From NCBI RefSeq assembly GCF_001297125.1, contig NZ_LHPC01000039.1, positions 1 through 64,000 of the forward strand: a stretch of 64,000 nucleotides of DNA, in the 5' to 3' direction. This document shows, one piece after another, positions 51,805-61,034 of the stretch (within the stretch, counting starts at the first letter, position 1; the number at the start of each line of letters is the position of its first letter). Both the position numbers and the translations under genes were made by a program. The notes beneath the pieces are model-generated. The model ran no database searches and had not been told where the DNA came from. It saw only the letters and a list, made by a program, of their open reading frames with translations. This stretch comes from Pseudomonas sp. RIT-PI-q (GTDB taxonomy: Bacteria; Pseudomonadota; Gammaproteobacteria; Pseudomonadales; Pseudomonadaceae).

Positions 51805-53475
51805 ATGACCGAGCCAGAAGACCCCAGCCGTGAGCGCCTCAAGCACCACTTTGCCCAGCGGGTAATTCATCAGGCACGTCAAATTCTTGAGATCTGGCAA
51901 CGCCTGCAACGCAGTGAGTGGTCCACCACCGACCTATCGGAACTGAGCGAGGCCAACCTGCGCCTGCTGCGTTTTGCCGAGCGCTTCGAACAACCGGAAC
52001 ACACCCAACTGGCGCGCCACATCGGCCAGTCGCTGGAGGCTGTCGACGCCAATCGCGGACGCCTGAGCAGCGGACTGATCACTGACCTCAATCGCTTGAT
52101 GCAGCGCCTGTCTCGCACCGGGCTGCGTCATGGCGACCAGCTCGAGCAAACCTTCCTGCCGCCACTGCGCAAGCCGATCTACGTGATGCTGCAGGATCAC
52201 GACCGTGCCGAGCGCCTGGCCAAGCAACTGGAATTCTTCGGGCTCAGCGCCCAGTCCCTGGACAGCGTAGCGGCGTTCCGCTCTTCGATGGTCGAACGCT
52301 TGCCAGCGGCGATCGTCATGGACGTGGACTTCAGTGGCACTGGTATCGGCCTGAAACTGGCCGCCGAGGCCCAGATTGGTCTGGATGAACCCTTGCCATT
52401 GCTGTTTTTCAGCCTGCACGAAACCGACACACCGACCCGACTCGCCGCCGTGCGTGCCGGTGGCCAGGAGTTTCTGACCGGCACCCTCGAAGCCTCGAGC
52501 CTGCTGGAGAAAATCGAAGTCCTGACCTGCGTCGCCCAGTACGAACCTTATAAAGTGCTGATCATCGACGACTCGCGCGCCCAGGCGCTGCACACCGAAC
52601 GCCTGTTGAACAGCGCCGGAATCGTCCCCCGGACTTGGACCGAGCCGACCCAGGCGATGGCCGAACTGGCGGATTCCCAGCCGGACCGGATCATCCCCGA
52701 CATGTACATGCCGGCCTGCACCGGTACTGAACGGGCCAAGGTGATCCGCCATAACGACCGATACGTCAGCGTGCCGATCATTTACCTCTCGGCCGAAGAC
52801 GACCTGGACAAGCAACTCGACGCCATGAGCGAAGGCGGCGACGACTTCCTGACCAAACCGATCAAGCCGCGCCACCTGATCACCACCGTGCGCAACCGCG
52901 CGGCACGGGCACGCAATCTCAAGGCACGGATGGTCCGCGACAGCCTCACCGGGCTGTACAACCACACGCACATTCTGCAATTGCTCGAAGACTGCAGCTT
53001 CCGCGCTCGCCGCGAAGACAAGCCGTTGAGTTTTGCGATGCTCGACATCGACCATTTCAAACGGGTCAACGACAGCCACGGCCATCCCATGGGCGATCGG
53101 GTGATCAAGAGCCTGGCGCTGTTCCTCAAGCAACGCCTGCGCAAGACTGACTTCATTGGCCGTTACGGCGGCGAAGAATTCGCCATCGTCATGCCGGACA
53201 CGGATCTCGAATCGGCCTATAAAGTCCTGGATGAAATCCGTCAGCGCTTCGCCGAAATTCACTACCCTGCTCAGCCCCAGGACTTGTGGTGCACCTTCAG
53301 TGCCGGGGTGGTCGAGTTGTGCGAAAACACCGACGGTCTGATGATGGCCAGCCAGGCAGACGAGGCGCTGTACCGCGCCAAACATGCCGGACGCAATCGC
53401 GTGCAAGCCGCGCGAACGTCAAAGCAAAGTGCCACCTTTTCATCGGAAACGACCCTCTCGGTCATAACCCTGTAA
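51805..53475 (+). CDS. gcbA: Diguanylate cyclase GcbA (REC-REC-GGDEF)
   Basis: A 556-residue response-regulator diguanylate cyclase. After an N-terminal helical part (about 1-125) come two receiver domains, the first with VMDVDFSGTGIG (near 170) and the second with the intact pocket IIDDSRAQ, IIPDMYMP, LSAEDD and KPIKP. The GGDEF domain (about 375-540) has the active loop RYGGEEF and an intact RxxD inhibition site (RKTD) five residues before it. GcbA makes cyclic di-GMP and promotes attachment and biofilm in P. fluorescens and P. aeruginosa (PA4843). It is followed 52 bases later by a chemoreceptor gene. Confidence 0.93.
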   Translation: MTEPEDPSRERLKHHFAQRVIHQARQILEIWQRLQRSEWSTTDLSELSEANLRLLRFAERFEQPEHTQLARHIGQSLEAVDANRGRLSSGLITDLNRLMQRLSRTGLRHGDQLEQTFLPPLRKPIYVMLQDHDRAERLAKQLEFFGLSAQSLDSVAAFRSSMVERLPAAIVMDVDFSGTGIGLKLAAEAQIGLDEPLPLLFFSLHETDTPTRLAAVRAGGQEFLTGTLEASSLLEKIEVLTCVAQYEPYKVLIIDDSRAQALHTERLLNSAGIVPRTWTEPTQAMAELADSQPDRIIPDMYMPACTGTERAKVIRHNDRYVSVPIIYLSAEDDLDKQLDAMSEGGDDFLTKPIKPRHLITTVRNRAARARNLKARMVRDSLTGLYNHTHILQLLEDCSFRARREDKPLSFAMLDIDHFKRVNDSHGHPMGDRVIKSLALFLKQRLRKTDFIGRYGGEEFAIVMPDTDLESAYKVLDEIRQRFAEIHYPAQPQDLWCTFSAGVVELCENTDGLMMASQADEALYRAKHAGRNRVQAARTSKQSATFSSETTLSVITL

Positions 53476-53527
53476 CACAAACGCAATAACTTCAGGCGCT
53501 TACCATTCTGCCGTTGGTAGACCCGCG

Positions 53528-55474
53528 ATGCGCCTGAAGCTGCTGACCAATCTCAATACCCTCCTTTTAGTCGCCGTCTGCGTGGCCCTCGGCGCGACCC
53601 TTTGGTGGTCGCAAAAAGCCCTGGAGCGCCCTTATCTGTTGATGGAGCGTTACCTGGGTTTGTCTCAACAATTCCAAAACGAAGTCGCGCGCAACATCGA
53701 GGATTACCTCGCCAGCGGCGATGCCCTGCGCCTGAGCAGCGCCAGCCAGGCCATCGACAGTCTGCAAAAGCAACTCGGCGAACTGCCACCGGCATTGGCC
53801 GAAAGCCTGCGTCCGAGCCTGACCAACCTCAATGAATTCAGCAAAACCGACCTGCTCGCCGCCGGCAAACTCGCAGGCGACCCGCAGGCATTGCTGCTGC
53901 AAGCCGAACGGGAACTGGGCGCCAGCCTCGATCAGCTCAGCCAATACGCCAGCGCCAACGGCGCCTACCTGACGCCATTGCTCGCCGCGTCCCAGCACCT
54001 GGGCAAACTGTCTCTGGCCCGGGACAAACTGGTCAGCAGCGGTCGCAGCGAACTGGCCGCCGATGTCGAGCGTGAAGTCGGCAACATCCGCTCCCAGGCT
54101 GAGCTACTGGAGGCCTTGCCGTTGCTGGGTGTGACCAGCAGCAGTGAATCGAACACGGATGATTTCGCGGCGATGATGGGCCTGGAGAACACTGAAAAAA
54201 CCGTCGCCGAAGACGCAGGTGTCGGCCTCAAGCGTGAACTCAACAGCCTCCTCACCCGCTACCCGGCCGAGCTGACGCGCACCCGCGAACAGATCCAGAA
54301 ACGCGCCGACCTGAGCGCAGCGACTCACCTGAAAATCACCGCCGTGCAGCAGGCCATCGCCGGGCTGGAACCGGTGGTTCGCGCCCAGCACGGGCAGATC
54401 CAGAGCGAAGTGCGGCTGATGCAAGGGCTGATGATCGGCCTGATTCTGCTGATCGCGCTGCTCATCGATACCCTGCAACGACGCCTGGCCCGAACCCTGA
54501 CCAACCTGGCGCCGGCGCTCTCGACCTGGGCCGAAGGCGACTTCAGCCGGGACATTGAATTGGGCAAGACCAATCGCGAACTGCATGATATCCAAGCCTC
54601 GCTCAACCGCTTGCGCGCCTATCTGGTGGACCTGGTGGGGACCATTCGCCTCAACGCCGAGCAGGTCGCCGGCAGCAGCCGCACCCTGGCCGAGCTGAGC
54701 AACGACCTGCACAGCGGCGCCGAACATCAGGCCGGCGACACCGCACTGATCCGCGATTCCCTCGGCGAACTGGAAGCGACCATCCAGCAAGTCGCCGGTG
54801 ATGCCAGCCAGGCCGCCGATGCCAGTCGCCATGCCGGGCTGGCGGTGGAGCATGGGCAGAAAGTCATCGGCCTGAGCCTGACCGGCCTGCATGCGCTGGT
54901 CGGCGAAGTGCAAGGCAATGCGCAGATGATCGAGCACCTGGCCGAGGAGTCGGCCACCATTGGCGGCGTGTTGACGGTGATTCGTTCGATTGCCGACCAG
55001 ACCAACCTGCTGGCCCTGAACGCGGCTATCGAAGCGGCCCGCGCCGGGGAAATGGGCCGGGGGTTTGCGGGGGTGGCTGAGGGAGTTCGCTCAGTGGCGC
55101 AACGCACCGCCGGCGCCACAGCGGAAATCCAGACCTTGATCGCCGGTCTGCAACCCGCCGCGCGGCAATCGGTGGAAGGCATGCGCGCCCAGGTCGAACA
55201 TGCCGAGGCCACCGCTAATCAGGCGCAAGCGGCCGACGGCGCGCTGGATAAAATCGTCGGCGCGATCCAGACCATTTCCGACACCGCCGTGCGCATTGCC
55301 GATGTCACGGCCCAGCAGAGTGGCGCTGTCAGCGAAATCCGTGATCACAGTGAGCGGATTCACCAATTGGGCGGGGATAACCTGCTGCGCATCGGCCAGG
55401 GGCGTGAGCAAGGGGAAAATTTGTTGGTGTTGGGCGGGCGGTTGCATACAGCCGTTCAAGCCTTCCGCGTCTGA
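53528..55474 (+). CDS. Methyl-accepting chemotaxis protein, CtpL-like
   Basis: A 648-residue chemoreceptor. A first helix (about 6-28) and a long helical periplasmic bundle (about 30-300) are followed by a second helix (about 300-320), HAMP, and signalling domain. It sits where ctpL (PA4844), a phosphate/chloroaniline receptor, lies in P. aeruginosa. The signalling tip reads GRGFAGVAEGVRSVAQRT: compared with the usual GFAVVADEVR there are changes at three near-invariant positions (V to G, D to E, E to G). It may be a receptor with altered coupling; see findings. Confidence 0.87.
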   Translation: MRLKLLTNLNTLLLVAVCVALGATLWWSQKALERPYLLMERYLGLSQQFQNEVARNIEDYLASGDALRLSSASQAIDSLQKQLGELPPALAESLRPSLTNLNEFSKTDLLAAGKLAGDPQALLLQAERELGASLDQLSQYASANGAYLTPLLAASQHLGKLSLARDKLVSSGRSELAADVEREVGNIRSQAELLEALPLLGVTSSSESNTDDFAAMMGLENTEKTVAEDAGVGLKRELNSLLTRYPAELTRTREQIQKRADLSAATHLKITAVQQAIAGLEPVVRAQHGQIQSEVRLMQGLMIGLILLIALLIDTLQRRLARTLTNLAPALSTWAEGDFSRDIELGKTNRELHDIQASLNRLRAYLVDLVGTIRLNAEQVAGSSRTLAELSNDLHSGAEHQAGDTALIRDSLGELEATIQQVAGDASQAADASRHAGLAVEHGQKVIGLSLTGLHALVGEVQGNAQMIEHLAEESATIGGVLTVIRSIADQTNLLALNAAIEAARAGEMGRGFAGVAEGVRSVAQRTAGATAEIQTLIAGLQPAARQSVEGMRAQVEHAEATANQAQAADGALDKIVGAIQTISDTAVRIADVTAQQSGAVSEIRDHSERIHQLGGDNLLRIGQGREQGENLLVLGGRLHTAVQAFRV

Positions 55475-55489
55475 CAGACCGCCGCAACC

Positions 55490-55581
55490 CTGTAGGAGCG
55501 AGGCTTGCCCGCGAACCAGGCGACGCGGTCTTTCAGGCAAACCGCGTTATCGTTCTTCGCGGGCAAGCCTCGCTCCTACAG
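55490..55581. repeat. REPIN: inverted REP pair, twin of the copy at 59931-60019
   Basis: TGTAGGAGCGAGGCTTGCCC and its complement; inner loop shares GCGAACCAG and TTATCGTTCTTCGC with the copy 4.4 kb downstream. Confidence 0.92.
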
Positions 55582-55642
55582 TCGGGGGCAATCCGCACGA
55601 CTGTCCGCTATCATGCCCCCAACTCCGATACGCGAGATTGTC

Positions 55643-57382
55643 ATGCGCCGTTTGCTTTGCCTGCTGCTTTTAATGCTCGCCCTGCCGGCCACCGCCGCCG
55701 GGTTGCTGGAGAGTCGGCCCAGTTCCACCCTGGGCTCGATCAACAACAGCGCCGACTTCCTGCCGGTGCGCGAAGCCTTTCAACTGAGCCTGGTAGAAAG
55801 CACGCCGCAATCGATCAAGCTGCGTTTCGTCGCAACCGAGGGTTACTACCTCTATCGCCATCGCTTTCAATTTCGCGCCGATCCCGTCGATGTCAGCCTG
55901 GGCACGGTGCAACTGCCCAAGGGTGAACAGAAGCACGACGAGTACTTCGGCGACGTCGAGGTTTACCACGGCATTCTCGACGTAGAACTGCCGCGCACCG
56001 ATCCACGTGCCTTCACCCTCGCCGTGACGTATCAGGGCTGCGCCGACAAAGGCCTGTGCTATCCGCCCGAGACCGAACGCCTGAGTATCGACGGCACCGG
56101 CAGCGCCACAACAAGTTGGGGCTGGCGAGAACTCGCACTGTTTTTCCTCGCCGGGATCGGCCTGACGTTCACCCCTTGCGTACTGCCGATGTTGCCAATC
56201 CTGTCCGGCGTGGTCTTGCGTGGTCAGGTCGGTGGTTTGCGCGGTTTCAATCTGTCCCTGGCTTACGTGCTGCCGATGGCTGCGTGCTTCGCCCTGCTGG
56301 GGGCGTTGATGGGGATGTTCGGCGCGCAGCTCAATCTTCAGGCGCGACTGCAATCAGCCTGGGTGCTGGTGCCGTTCGCCTTGTTTTTTGCGGTGTTTGC
56401 CCTGGCGATGTTCGGCGTCTTCGAACTCAAGTTGCCGCACGCCATCAGCAGTCGGCTGGACCGTATCGCCGGCCGCACCGAAGGTGGCTCATTGTGGGGC
56501 GCAGCCGTGCTGGGCGTGGTTTCGAGCCTGCTGGTTTCGCCCTGCGTCTCGGCGCCGCTGGCCGGCGCGCTGCTGTACATCAGCGCCAGCGGCGATGCGC
56601 TCGGCGGCGGATTGAAACTGTTCATGCTTGGCCTCGGCATGGGTGCGCCGTTATTGCTGGTGGCCACCGGCGGTGCCGCCTGGCTGCCGAAAAGCGGGCC
56701 GTGGCTGATCTATGTGAAAAACGCTATTGGCGTGTTGTTGCTGGGGCTGGCGATCGGTCTGCTCAGTCGAATCATGCCGGGCCAGATCACCTTGCTGCTG
56801 ATCGGCTTGCTGTCCGGTGGAGTCGGGTTGTTCATGGGCGCGCTGGAGTTCGTCTACAAACCGCCGCGAAAACGCCTGGGGCAATTGCTCGGGATGTTCC
56901 TGCTGTTTTACGCGCTGGCCTGCTGGTATGGCGCGTTCAGTGGCCAGACCGATCCGCTGAACCCGATTGGCCAGCCGCGCATCGTCACGAGCAGCGGACA
57001 ATCGCAGGACAGTAGCAACTGGCAAACCATCAGCACGCCCACCGAACTGGATCGCGTCCTCGCCGAAGGCAAAATCTCCGGCATGCCGCTGCTGCTCGAC
57101 TGGTATGCCGACTGGTGCATCAGCTGCAAAGTCATCGAGCATGAGGTACTAAACGACGCCAAGGTCGTCGAACGCCTCAAGGGCTATCGACTGATCCGCT
57201 TCGACATCACCGCCAGCAACGCCGAACAACGCGCTCTGCTCGATCGCTACAAACTGTTCGGCCCTCCGGCATTGATGTTTTTTGGCAAAGACGGCGTCGA
57301 ACGTGCGGATGTCCGGGTCATTGGCGAGATCAACGCCACGGACTTCGCCGAACGTGTTTCGAAAGCAAATGACCGGATTTAA
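55643..57382 (+). CDS. dsbD: Thiol:disulfide interchange protein DsbD
   Basis: A 579-residue three-domain inner-membrane reductase that passes electrons from thioredoxin to periplasmic partners. Signal peptide, then the DsbDalpha domain with YQGCADKGLCYPPE (about 128-141), eight membrane helices with paired cysteines in TFTPCVLPMLPILSG and VSPCVSAPLAGAL, and C-terminal thioredoxin-like domain with WYADWCISCKVIE. ATG 55643 follows GAGAT. A longer frame comes from the REP just upstream. Position matches PA4845 (dipZ). Confidence 0.93.
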   Translation: MRRLLCLLLLMLALPATAAGLLESRPSSTLGSINNSADFLPVREAFQLSLVESTPQSIKLRFVATEGYYLYRHRFQFRADPVDVSLGTVQLPKGEQKHDEYFGDVEVYHGILDVELPRTDPRAFTLAVTYQGCADKGLCYPPETERLSIDGTGSATTSWGWRELALFFLAGIGLTFTPCVLPMLPILSGVVLRGQVGGLRGFNLSLAYVLPMAACFALLGALMGMFGAQLNLQARLQSAWVLVPFALFFAVFALAMFGVFELKLPHAISSRLDRIAGRTEGGSLWGAAVLGVVSSLLVSPCVSAPLAGALLYISASGDALGGGLKLFMLGLGMGAPLLLVATGGAAWLPKSGPWLIYVKNAIGVLLLGLAIGLLSRIMPGQITLLLIGLLSGGVGLFMGALEFVYKPPRKRLGQLLGMFLLFYALACWYGAFSGQTDPLNPIGQPRIVTSSGQSQDSSNWQTISTPTELDRVLAEGKISGMPLLLDWYADWCISCKVIEHEVLNDAKVVERLKGYRLIRFDITASNAEQRALLDRYKLFGPPALMFFGKDGVERADVRVIGEINATDFAERVSKANDRI

Positions 57383-57513
57383 TCGCTCGGTCATATATTT
57401 CGCGCAAACATCGGCTATCGTGCTGGCTATTGCATAGAACTGGACAGTCACAAAGGCTTTGCGGCATAGTCGCCGGGTTCTGACAATTGCACACAGATAA
57501 CAAGGAACAGCAG

Positions 57514-57966
57514 ATGGCGACGCTACTGGTTCTGCACGGACCCAACCTGAACATGCTCGGCACCCGCGAACCGGGCACCTATGGCGCTACGACGCTGGCG
57601 CAGATCAACCAGGACCTGGAACGCCGTGCCCGTGAAGCCGGCCACCATCTACTGCACCTGCAAAGCAACGCCGAGTATGAATTGATCGATCGCATCCACG
57701 CTGCCAGCAGCGAAGGTGTGGACTTCATTGTGATCAACCCAGCAGCTTTTACGCACACAAGTGTCGCATTACGTGACGCGCTGCTGGCGGTGAGCATCCC
57801 ATTCATCGAAGTGCATTTGTCTAACGTGCACAAACGCGAACCTTTCCGCCATCACTCTTACTTCTCCGACGTTGCGGTGGGAGTGATCTGCGGCCTTGGC
57901 GCCAGCGGTTACCGACTGGCCCTGGAGGCCGCGCTAGAACAGCTTGAAACACAGGCAACGACTTGA
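57514..57966 (+). CDS. aroQ: Type II 3-dehydroquinate dehydratase
   Basis: A 150-residue dodecameric type II dehydroquinase of the shikimate pathway. The active-site tyrosine loop LHGPNLNMLGTREPGTYG (about 6-23), the INPAAFTHTSVALRDAL block (about 75) and VHLSNVHKREPFRHHSYFSD (about 100-119, with the catalytic histidine) are intact. AAGGAA is 6 bases before the ATG. Gap of 48 bases to accB. Confidence 0.94.
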   Translation: MATLLVLHGPNLNMLGTREPGTYGATTLAQINQDLERRAREAGHHLLHLQSNAEYELIDRIHAASSEGVDFIVINPAAFTHTSVALRDALLAVSIPFIEVHLSNVHKREPFRHHSYFSDVAVGVICGLGASGYRLALEAALEQLETQATT

Positions 57967-58014
57967 ACTACAAGCGTTAAACGCCCCTGACCGACCCTTG
58001 GGAGTTGATGATTC

Positions 58015-58476
58015 ATGGATATCCGTAAAGTTAAGAAACTGATCGAATTGCTGGAAGAGTCCGGCATCGACGAACTCGAGATCAAGGAAGGCGAAGAGTC
58101 CGTACGCATCAGCCGCCACAGCAAGACCCCGGCTCAGCAGTATTACGCACCGGCTCCAATGCATGCTCCGGCGCCAGCGCCTGTTGCTGCTGCCCCGGTT
58201 GCCGCTGCCGCGCCTGCTGCTCCGGCCGCGCCAGTGCTGAACGGCACCGTTGCCCGTTCGCCGATGGTCGGTACGTTCTATCGCAAATCCTCGCCGTCCT
58301 CGCCGTCCTTCGTTGAAGTGGGCCAGACCGTGAAGAAAGGCGACACCCTGTGCATCGTTGAAGCGATGAAGATGATGAACCACATCGAAGCTGAAACCAG
58401 CGGTGTGATCGAATCCATCCTCGTCGAAGACGGCCAGCCGGTTGAGTACGACCAACCGCTGTTCACCATCGTTTGA
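58015..58476 (+). CDS. accB: Acetyl-CoA carboxylase biotin carboxyl carrier protein
   Basis: A 153-residue BCCP. The N-terminal MDIRKVKKLIELLEESGIDE helix, an Ala/Pro linker of about 30 residues, and the C-terminal biotinyl domain with VEAMKMMNHIEAE (lysine near 119) are all normal. It is the biotin carrier for the first step of fatty-acid synthesis. TTGGGAGTTGATG precedes the start. accC follows after 17 bases. Confidence 0.95.
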   Translation: MDIRKVKKLIELLEESGIDELEIKEGEESVRISRHSKTPAQQYYAPAPMHAPAPAPVAAAPVAAAAPAAPAAPVLNGTVARSPMVGTFYRKSSPSSPSFVEVGQTVKKGDTLCIVEAMKMMNHIEAETSGVIESILVEDGQPVEYDQPLFTIV

Positions 58477-58493
58477 ACCGCGGAGAAACTTTG

Positions 58494-59852
58494 ATGACTG
58501 CGAAGTTGGAAAAAGTTCTGATCGCCAACCGCGGTGAGATTGCCCTGCGCATCCTGCGCGCCTGCAAAGAGATGGGCATCAAGACCGTCGCCGTTTACTC
58601 AAAGGCTGACAAAGAGCTGATGCACCTGGGCCTGGCAGACGAATCCGTCTGCATCGGTCCGGCCTCGGCCGCCCACTCTTACCTGCACATTCCGGCAATC
58701 ATCGCGGCCGCTGAAGTGACTGGCGCTACCGCCATTCACCCAGGCTACGGTTTCCTTGCGGAAAACGCCGACTTCGCCGAACAGGTGGAAAACTCCGGCT
58801 TCGCGTTCATCGGCCCGAAAGCCGACACCATTCGCCTGATGGGCGACAAGGTATCGGCCAAGCACGCCATGATCGCTGCAGGCGTTCCAACCGTTCCGGG
58901 TTCCGACGGCCCGCTGCCGGAAGACGAAGAAACCGCTCTGCGCATTGGTCGCGAAGTCGGTTACCCGGTGATCATCAAAGCCGCTGGCGGCGGCGGTGGT
59001 CGCGGCATGCGCGTTGTGCATAAAGAAGAAGACCTGATCTCCTCGGCGAAACTGACCCGCTCCGAAGCGGGCGCGGCGTTCGGCAACCCGATGGTCTATC
59101 TGGAAAAATTCCTGACCAACCCACGTCACGTGGAAGTCCAGGTGCTTTCCGATGGCCAGGGTCATGCGATCCATCTGGGAGACCGCGATTGCTCGCTGCA
59201 ACGTCGTCACCAGAAGGTTCTCGAAGAAGCGCCGGCACCGGGCATCGACGAGAAAGCTCGCGCCGAAGTCCTCGCTCGCTGCGTCAAGGCGTGCATCGAC
59301 ATCAACTACCGTGGCGCAGGCACTTTCGAGTTTCTGTACGAGAACGGCGCGTTCTATTTCATCGAAATGAACACCCGCGTTCAGGTTGAGCACCCGGTTT
59401 CGGAAATGGTCACCGGCATCGACATCGTCAAGGAGATGCTCAGCATCGCCGCTGGCAACAAGCTGTCGTACACCCAGGAAGACGTCGTCATCCGCGGTCA
59501 CGCACTTGAATGCCGGATCAACGCCGAAGACCCGAAAACCTTCATGCCAAGCCCGGGCACGGTCAAGCATTTCCACGCGCCAGGCGGCAACGGCGTTCGC
59601 GTCGATTCGCACCTGTACAGCGGTTATGCCGTTCCGCCGAACTACGACTCGTTGATCGGCAAGCTGATCACCTACGGCGCAACCCGTGACGAAGCCCTGG
59701 CGCGCATGCGCAATGCGCTGGACGAAATCGTTGTCGACGGGATCAAGACCAACATCCCGCTGCACCGCGACCTGGTCCGCGACGAAGGCTTCTGCAAAGG
59801 TGGAATCAACATCCACTACCTGGAACACAAGCTGGCTGGCGACAAGCACTAA
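58494..59852 (+). CDS. accC: Acetyl-CoA carboxylase biotin carboxylase subunit
   Basis: A 452-residue biotin carboxylase. ATP-grasp glycine-rich loop KAAGGGGGRGMRVV (near 159), HPGYGFLAENADFAEQ (near 82), EMNTRVQVEHPVSEMVTG (near 288) and the FDCRINAEDP-like LECRINAEDP are all present. It carboxylates biotin on AccB using bicarbonate. ATG 58494 is preceded by GGAGAAAC; the accB-accC pair is an operon ending at the terminator at 59870. Confidence 0.95.
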   Translation: MTAKLEKVLIANRGEIALRILRACKEMGIKTVAVYSKADKELMHLGLADESVCIGPASAAHSYLHIPAIIAAAEVTGATAIHPGYGFLAENADFAEQVENSGFAFIGPKADTIRLMGDKVSAKHAMIAAGVPTVPGSDGPLPEDEETALRIGREVGYPVIIKAAGGGGGRGMRVVHKEEDLISSAKLTRSEAGAAFGNPMVYLEKFLTNPRHVEVQVLSDGQGHAIHLGDRDCSLQRRHQKVLEEAPAPGIDEKARAEVLARCVKACIDINYRGAGTFEFLYENGAFYFIEMNTRVQVEHPVSEMVTGIDIVKEMLSIAAGNKLSYTQEDVVIRGHALECRINAEDPKTFMPSPGTVKHFHAPGGNGVRVDSHLYSGYAVPPNYDSLIGKLITYGATRDEALARMRNALDEIVVDGIKTNIPLHRDLVRDEGFCKGGINIHYLEHKLAGDKH

Positions 59853-59869
59853 GCTTTAGCCCGATCAAC

Positions 59870-59897
59870 AAAGCCGCCTTCGGGCGGCTTTGTTGTT
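59870..59897 (+). terminator. Rho-independent terminator of accBC
   Basis: AAAGCCGCC-TTCG-GGCGGCTTT, a 9-bp stem with a TTCG tetraloop, followed by GTTGTTTCT. It lies 18 bases after the accC stop. Confidence 0.88.
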
Positions 59898-59930
59898 TCT
59901 GGACATTTCATATCATCCGCAACAACCCCC

Positions 59931-60019
59931 TGTAGGAGCGAGGCTTGCCCGCGAACCAGACGCTACGGTTCTGCAGGCTTACCTTGTCATCGTTCTTCGC
60001 GGGCAAGCCTCGCTCCTAC
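59931..60019. repeat. REPIN: inverted REP pair, twin of 55490-55581
   Basis: TGTAGGAGCGAGGCTTGCCC and its complement; the loop keeps GCGAACCAGACGC and TCATCGTTCTTCGC in common with the upstream copy. Confidence 0.92.
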
Positions 60020-60125
60020 GAAGAGCATGCATCCGCCTTATCGTCTTCTACCGCGCGCTCGCGTAAACTTGCGCGCTTCTCGCAGCCCGCTAGGCTGCAA
60101 TCAATATTTTTCAAAGGTGCCCGCC

Positions 60126-61004
60126 ATGCCTTGGCTGCAAGTCCGTCTCGCCATCAGCCCAGAACAAGCCGAAACCTACGAAGACGCTTTCCTTGAAGTG
60201 GGCGCCGTATCGGTGACCTTTATGGACGCCGAAGATCAGCCGATTTTCGAACCGGAACTCAATACCACCCCGCTGTGGTCCCACACGCACCTGCTGGCGC
60301 TGTTCGAAGGTGGCACCGAGCCCGCCAGCGTGCTGGCCCACCTTGAGTTGCTGACCGGTAGCCCGCTGCCCGAGCATCACAGCGAAGTCATCGAAGACCA
60401 GGATTGGGAACGCAGCTGGATGGACGATTTCCAGCCAATGCGCTTCGGTCAACGCCTGTGGATCGTCCCAAGCTGGCACGCCGCCCCTGAACCCGACGCT
60501 GTGAACATTCTGCTGGACCCGGGCCTGGCGTTCGGCACCGGCACCCACCCGACCACTGCGCTGTGCCTGGAATGGCTCGACGGTCAGGACCTGAAAGACT
60601 GCAACGTCCTGGACTTCGGTTGCGGCTCGGGGATCCTGGCGATTGCCGCCCTGCTGCTGGGTGCGAAGGAAGCCGTCGGCACCGACATTGACGTGCAGGC
60701 GCTGGAAGCATCCCGCGACAACGCCGGGCGCAATAACATTGCCGAAGCACTGTTCCCGCTGTATCTGCCGGAAGATCTGCCGCAGGTTCAAGCCGACGTA
60801 TTGGTCGCCAACATTCTGGCCGGCCCACTGGTTTCCCTGGCGCCGCAATTGTCCAGCCTGGTCAAGCCGGGCGGCCGTCTGGCGCTGTCGGGCATCCTCG
60901 CCGAGCAAGGTGAAGACGTCGCCAAGGCCTACGCTCAGGACTTCGATCTGGACCCGATCGCCAATCGCGATGGCTGGGTGCGCATCACTGGCCGTCGGCG
61001 CTAG
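60126..61004 (+). CDS. prmA: Ribosomal protein L11 methyltransferase
   Basis: A 292-residue PrmA, which trimethylates ribosomal protein L11. The N-terminal substrate domain (MPWLQVRLAISPEQAETYED) is followed by the SAM-binding motif VLDFGCGSGILAIAALLLGA (near 163), TDIDVQALEASRDNAGRN and the post-motif VANILAGPL. Normal length. ATG 60126 follows AAGGTGCCCGCC. In E. coli and Pseudomonas it precedes dusB-fis. Confidence 0.94.
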   Translation: MPWLQVRLAISPEQAETYEDAFLEVGAVSVTFMDAEDQPIFEPELNTTPLWSHTHLLALFEGGTEPASVLAHLELLTGSPLPEHHSEVIEDQDWERSWMDDFQPMRFGQRLWIVPSWHAAPEPDAVNILLDPGLAFGTGTHPTTALCLEWLDGQDLKDCNVLDFGCGSGILAIAALLLGAKEAVGTDIDVQALEASRDNAGRNNIAEALFPLYLPEDLPQVQADVLVANILAGPLVSLAPQLSSLVKPGGRLALSGILAEQGEDVAKAYAQDFDLDPIANRDGWVRITGRRR

Positions 61005-61034
61005 AATGGGCGCCTGCATAAACCGGATCGCCGC

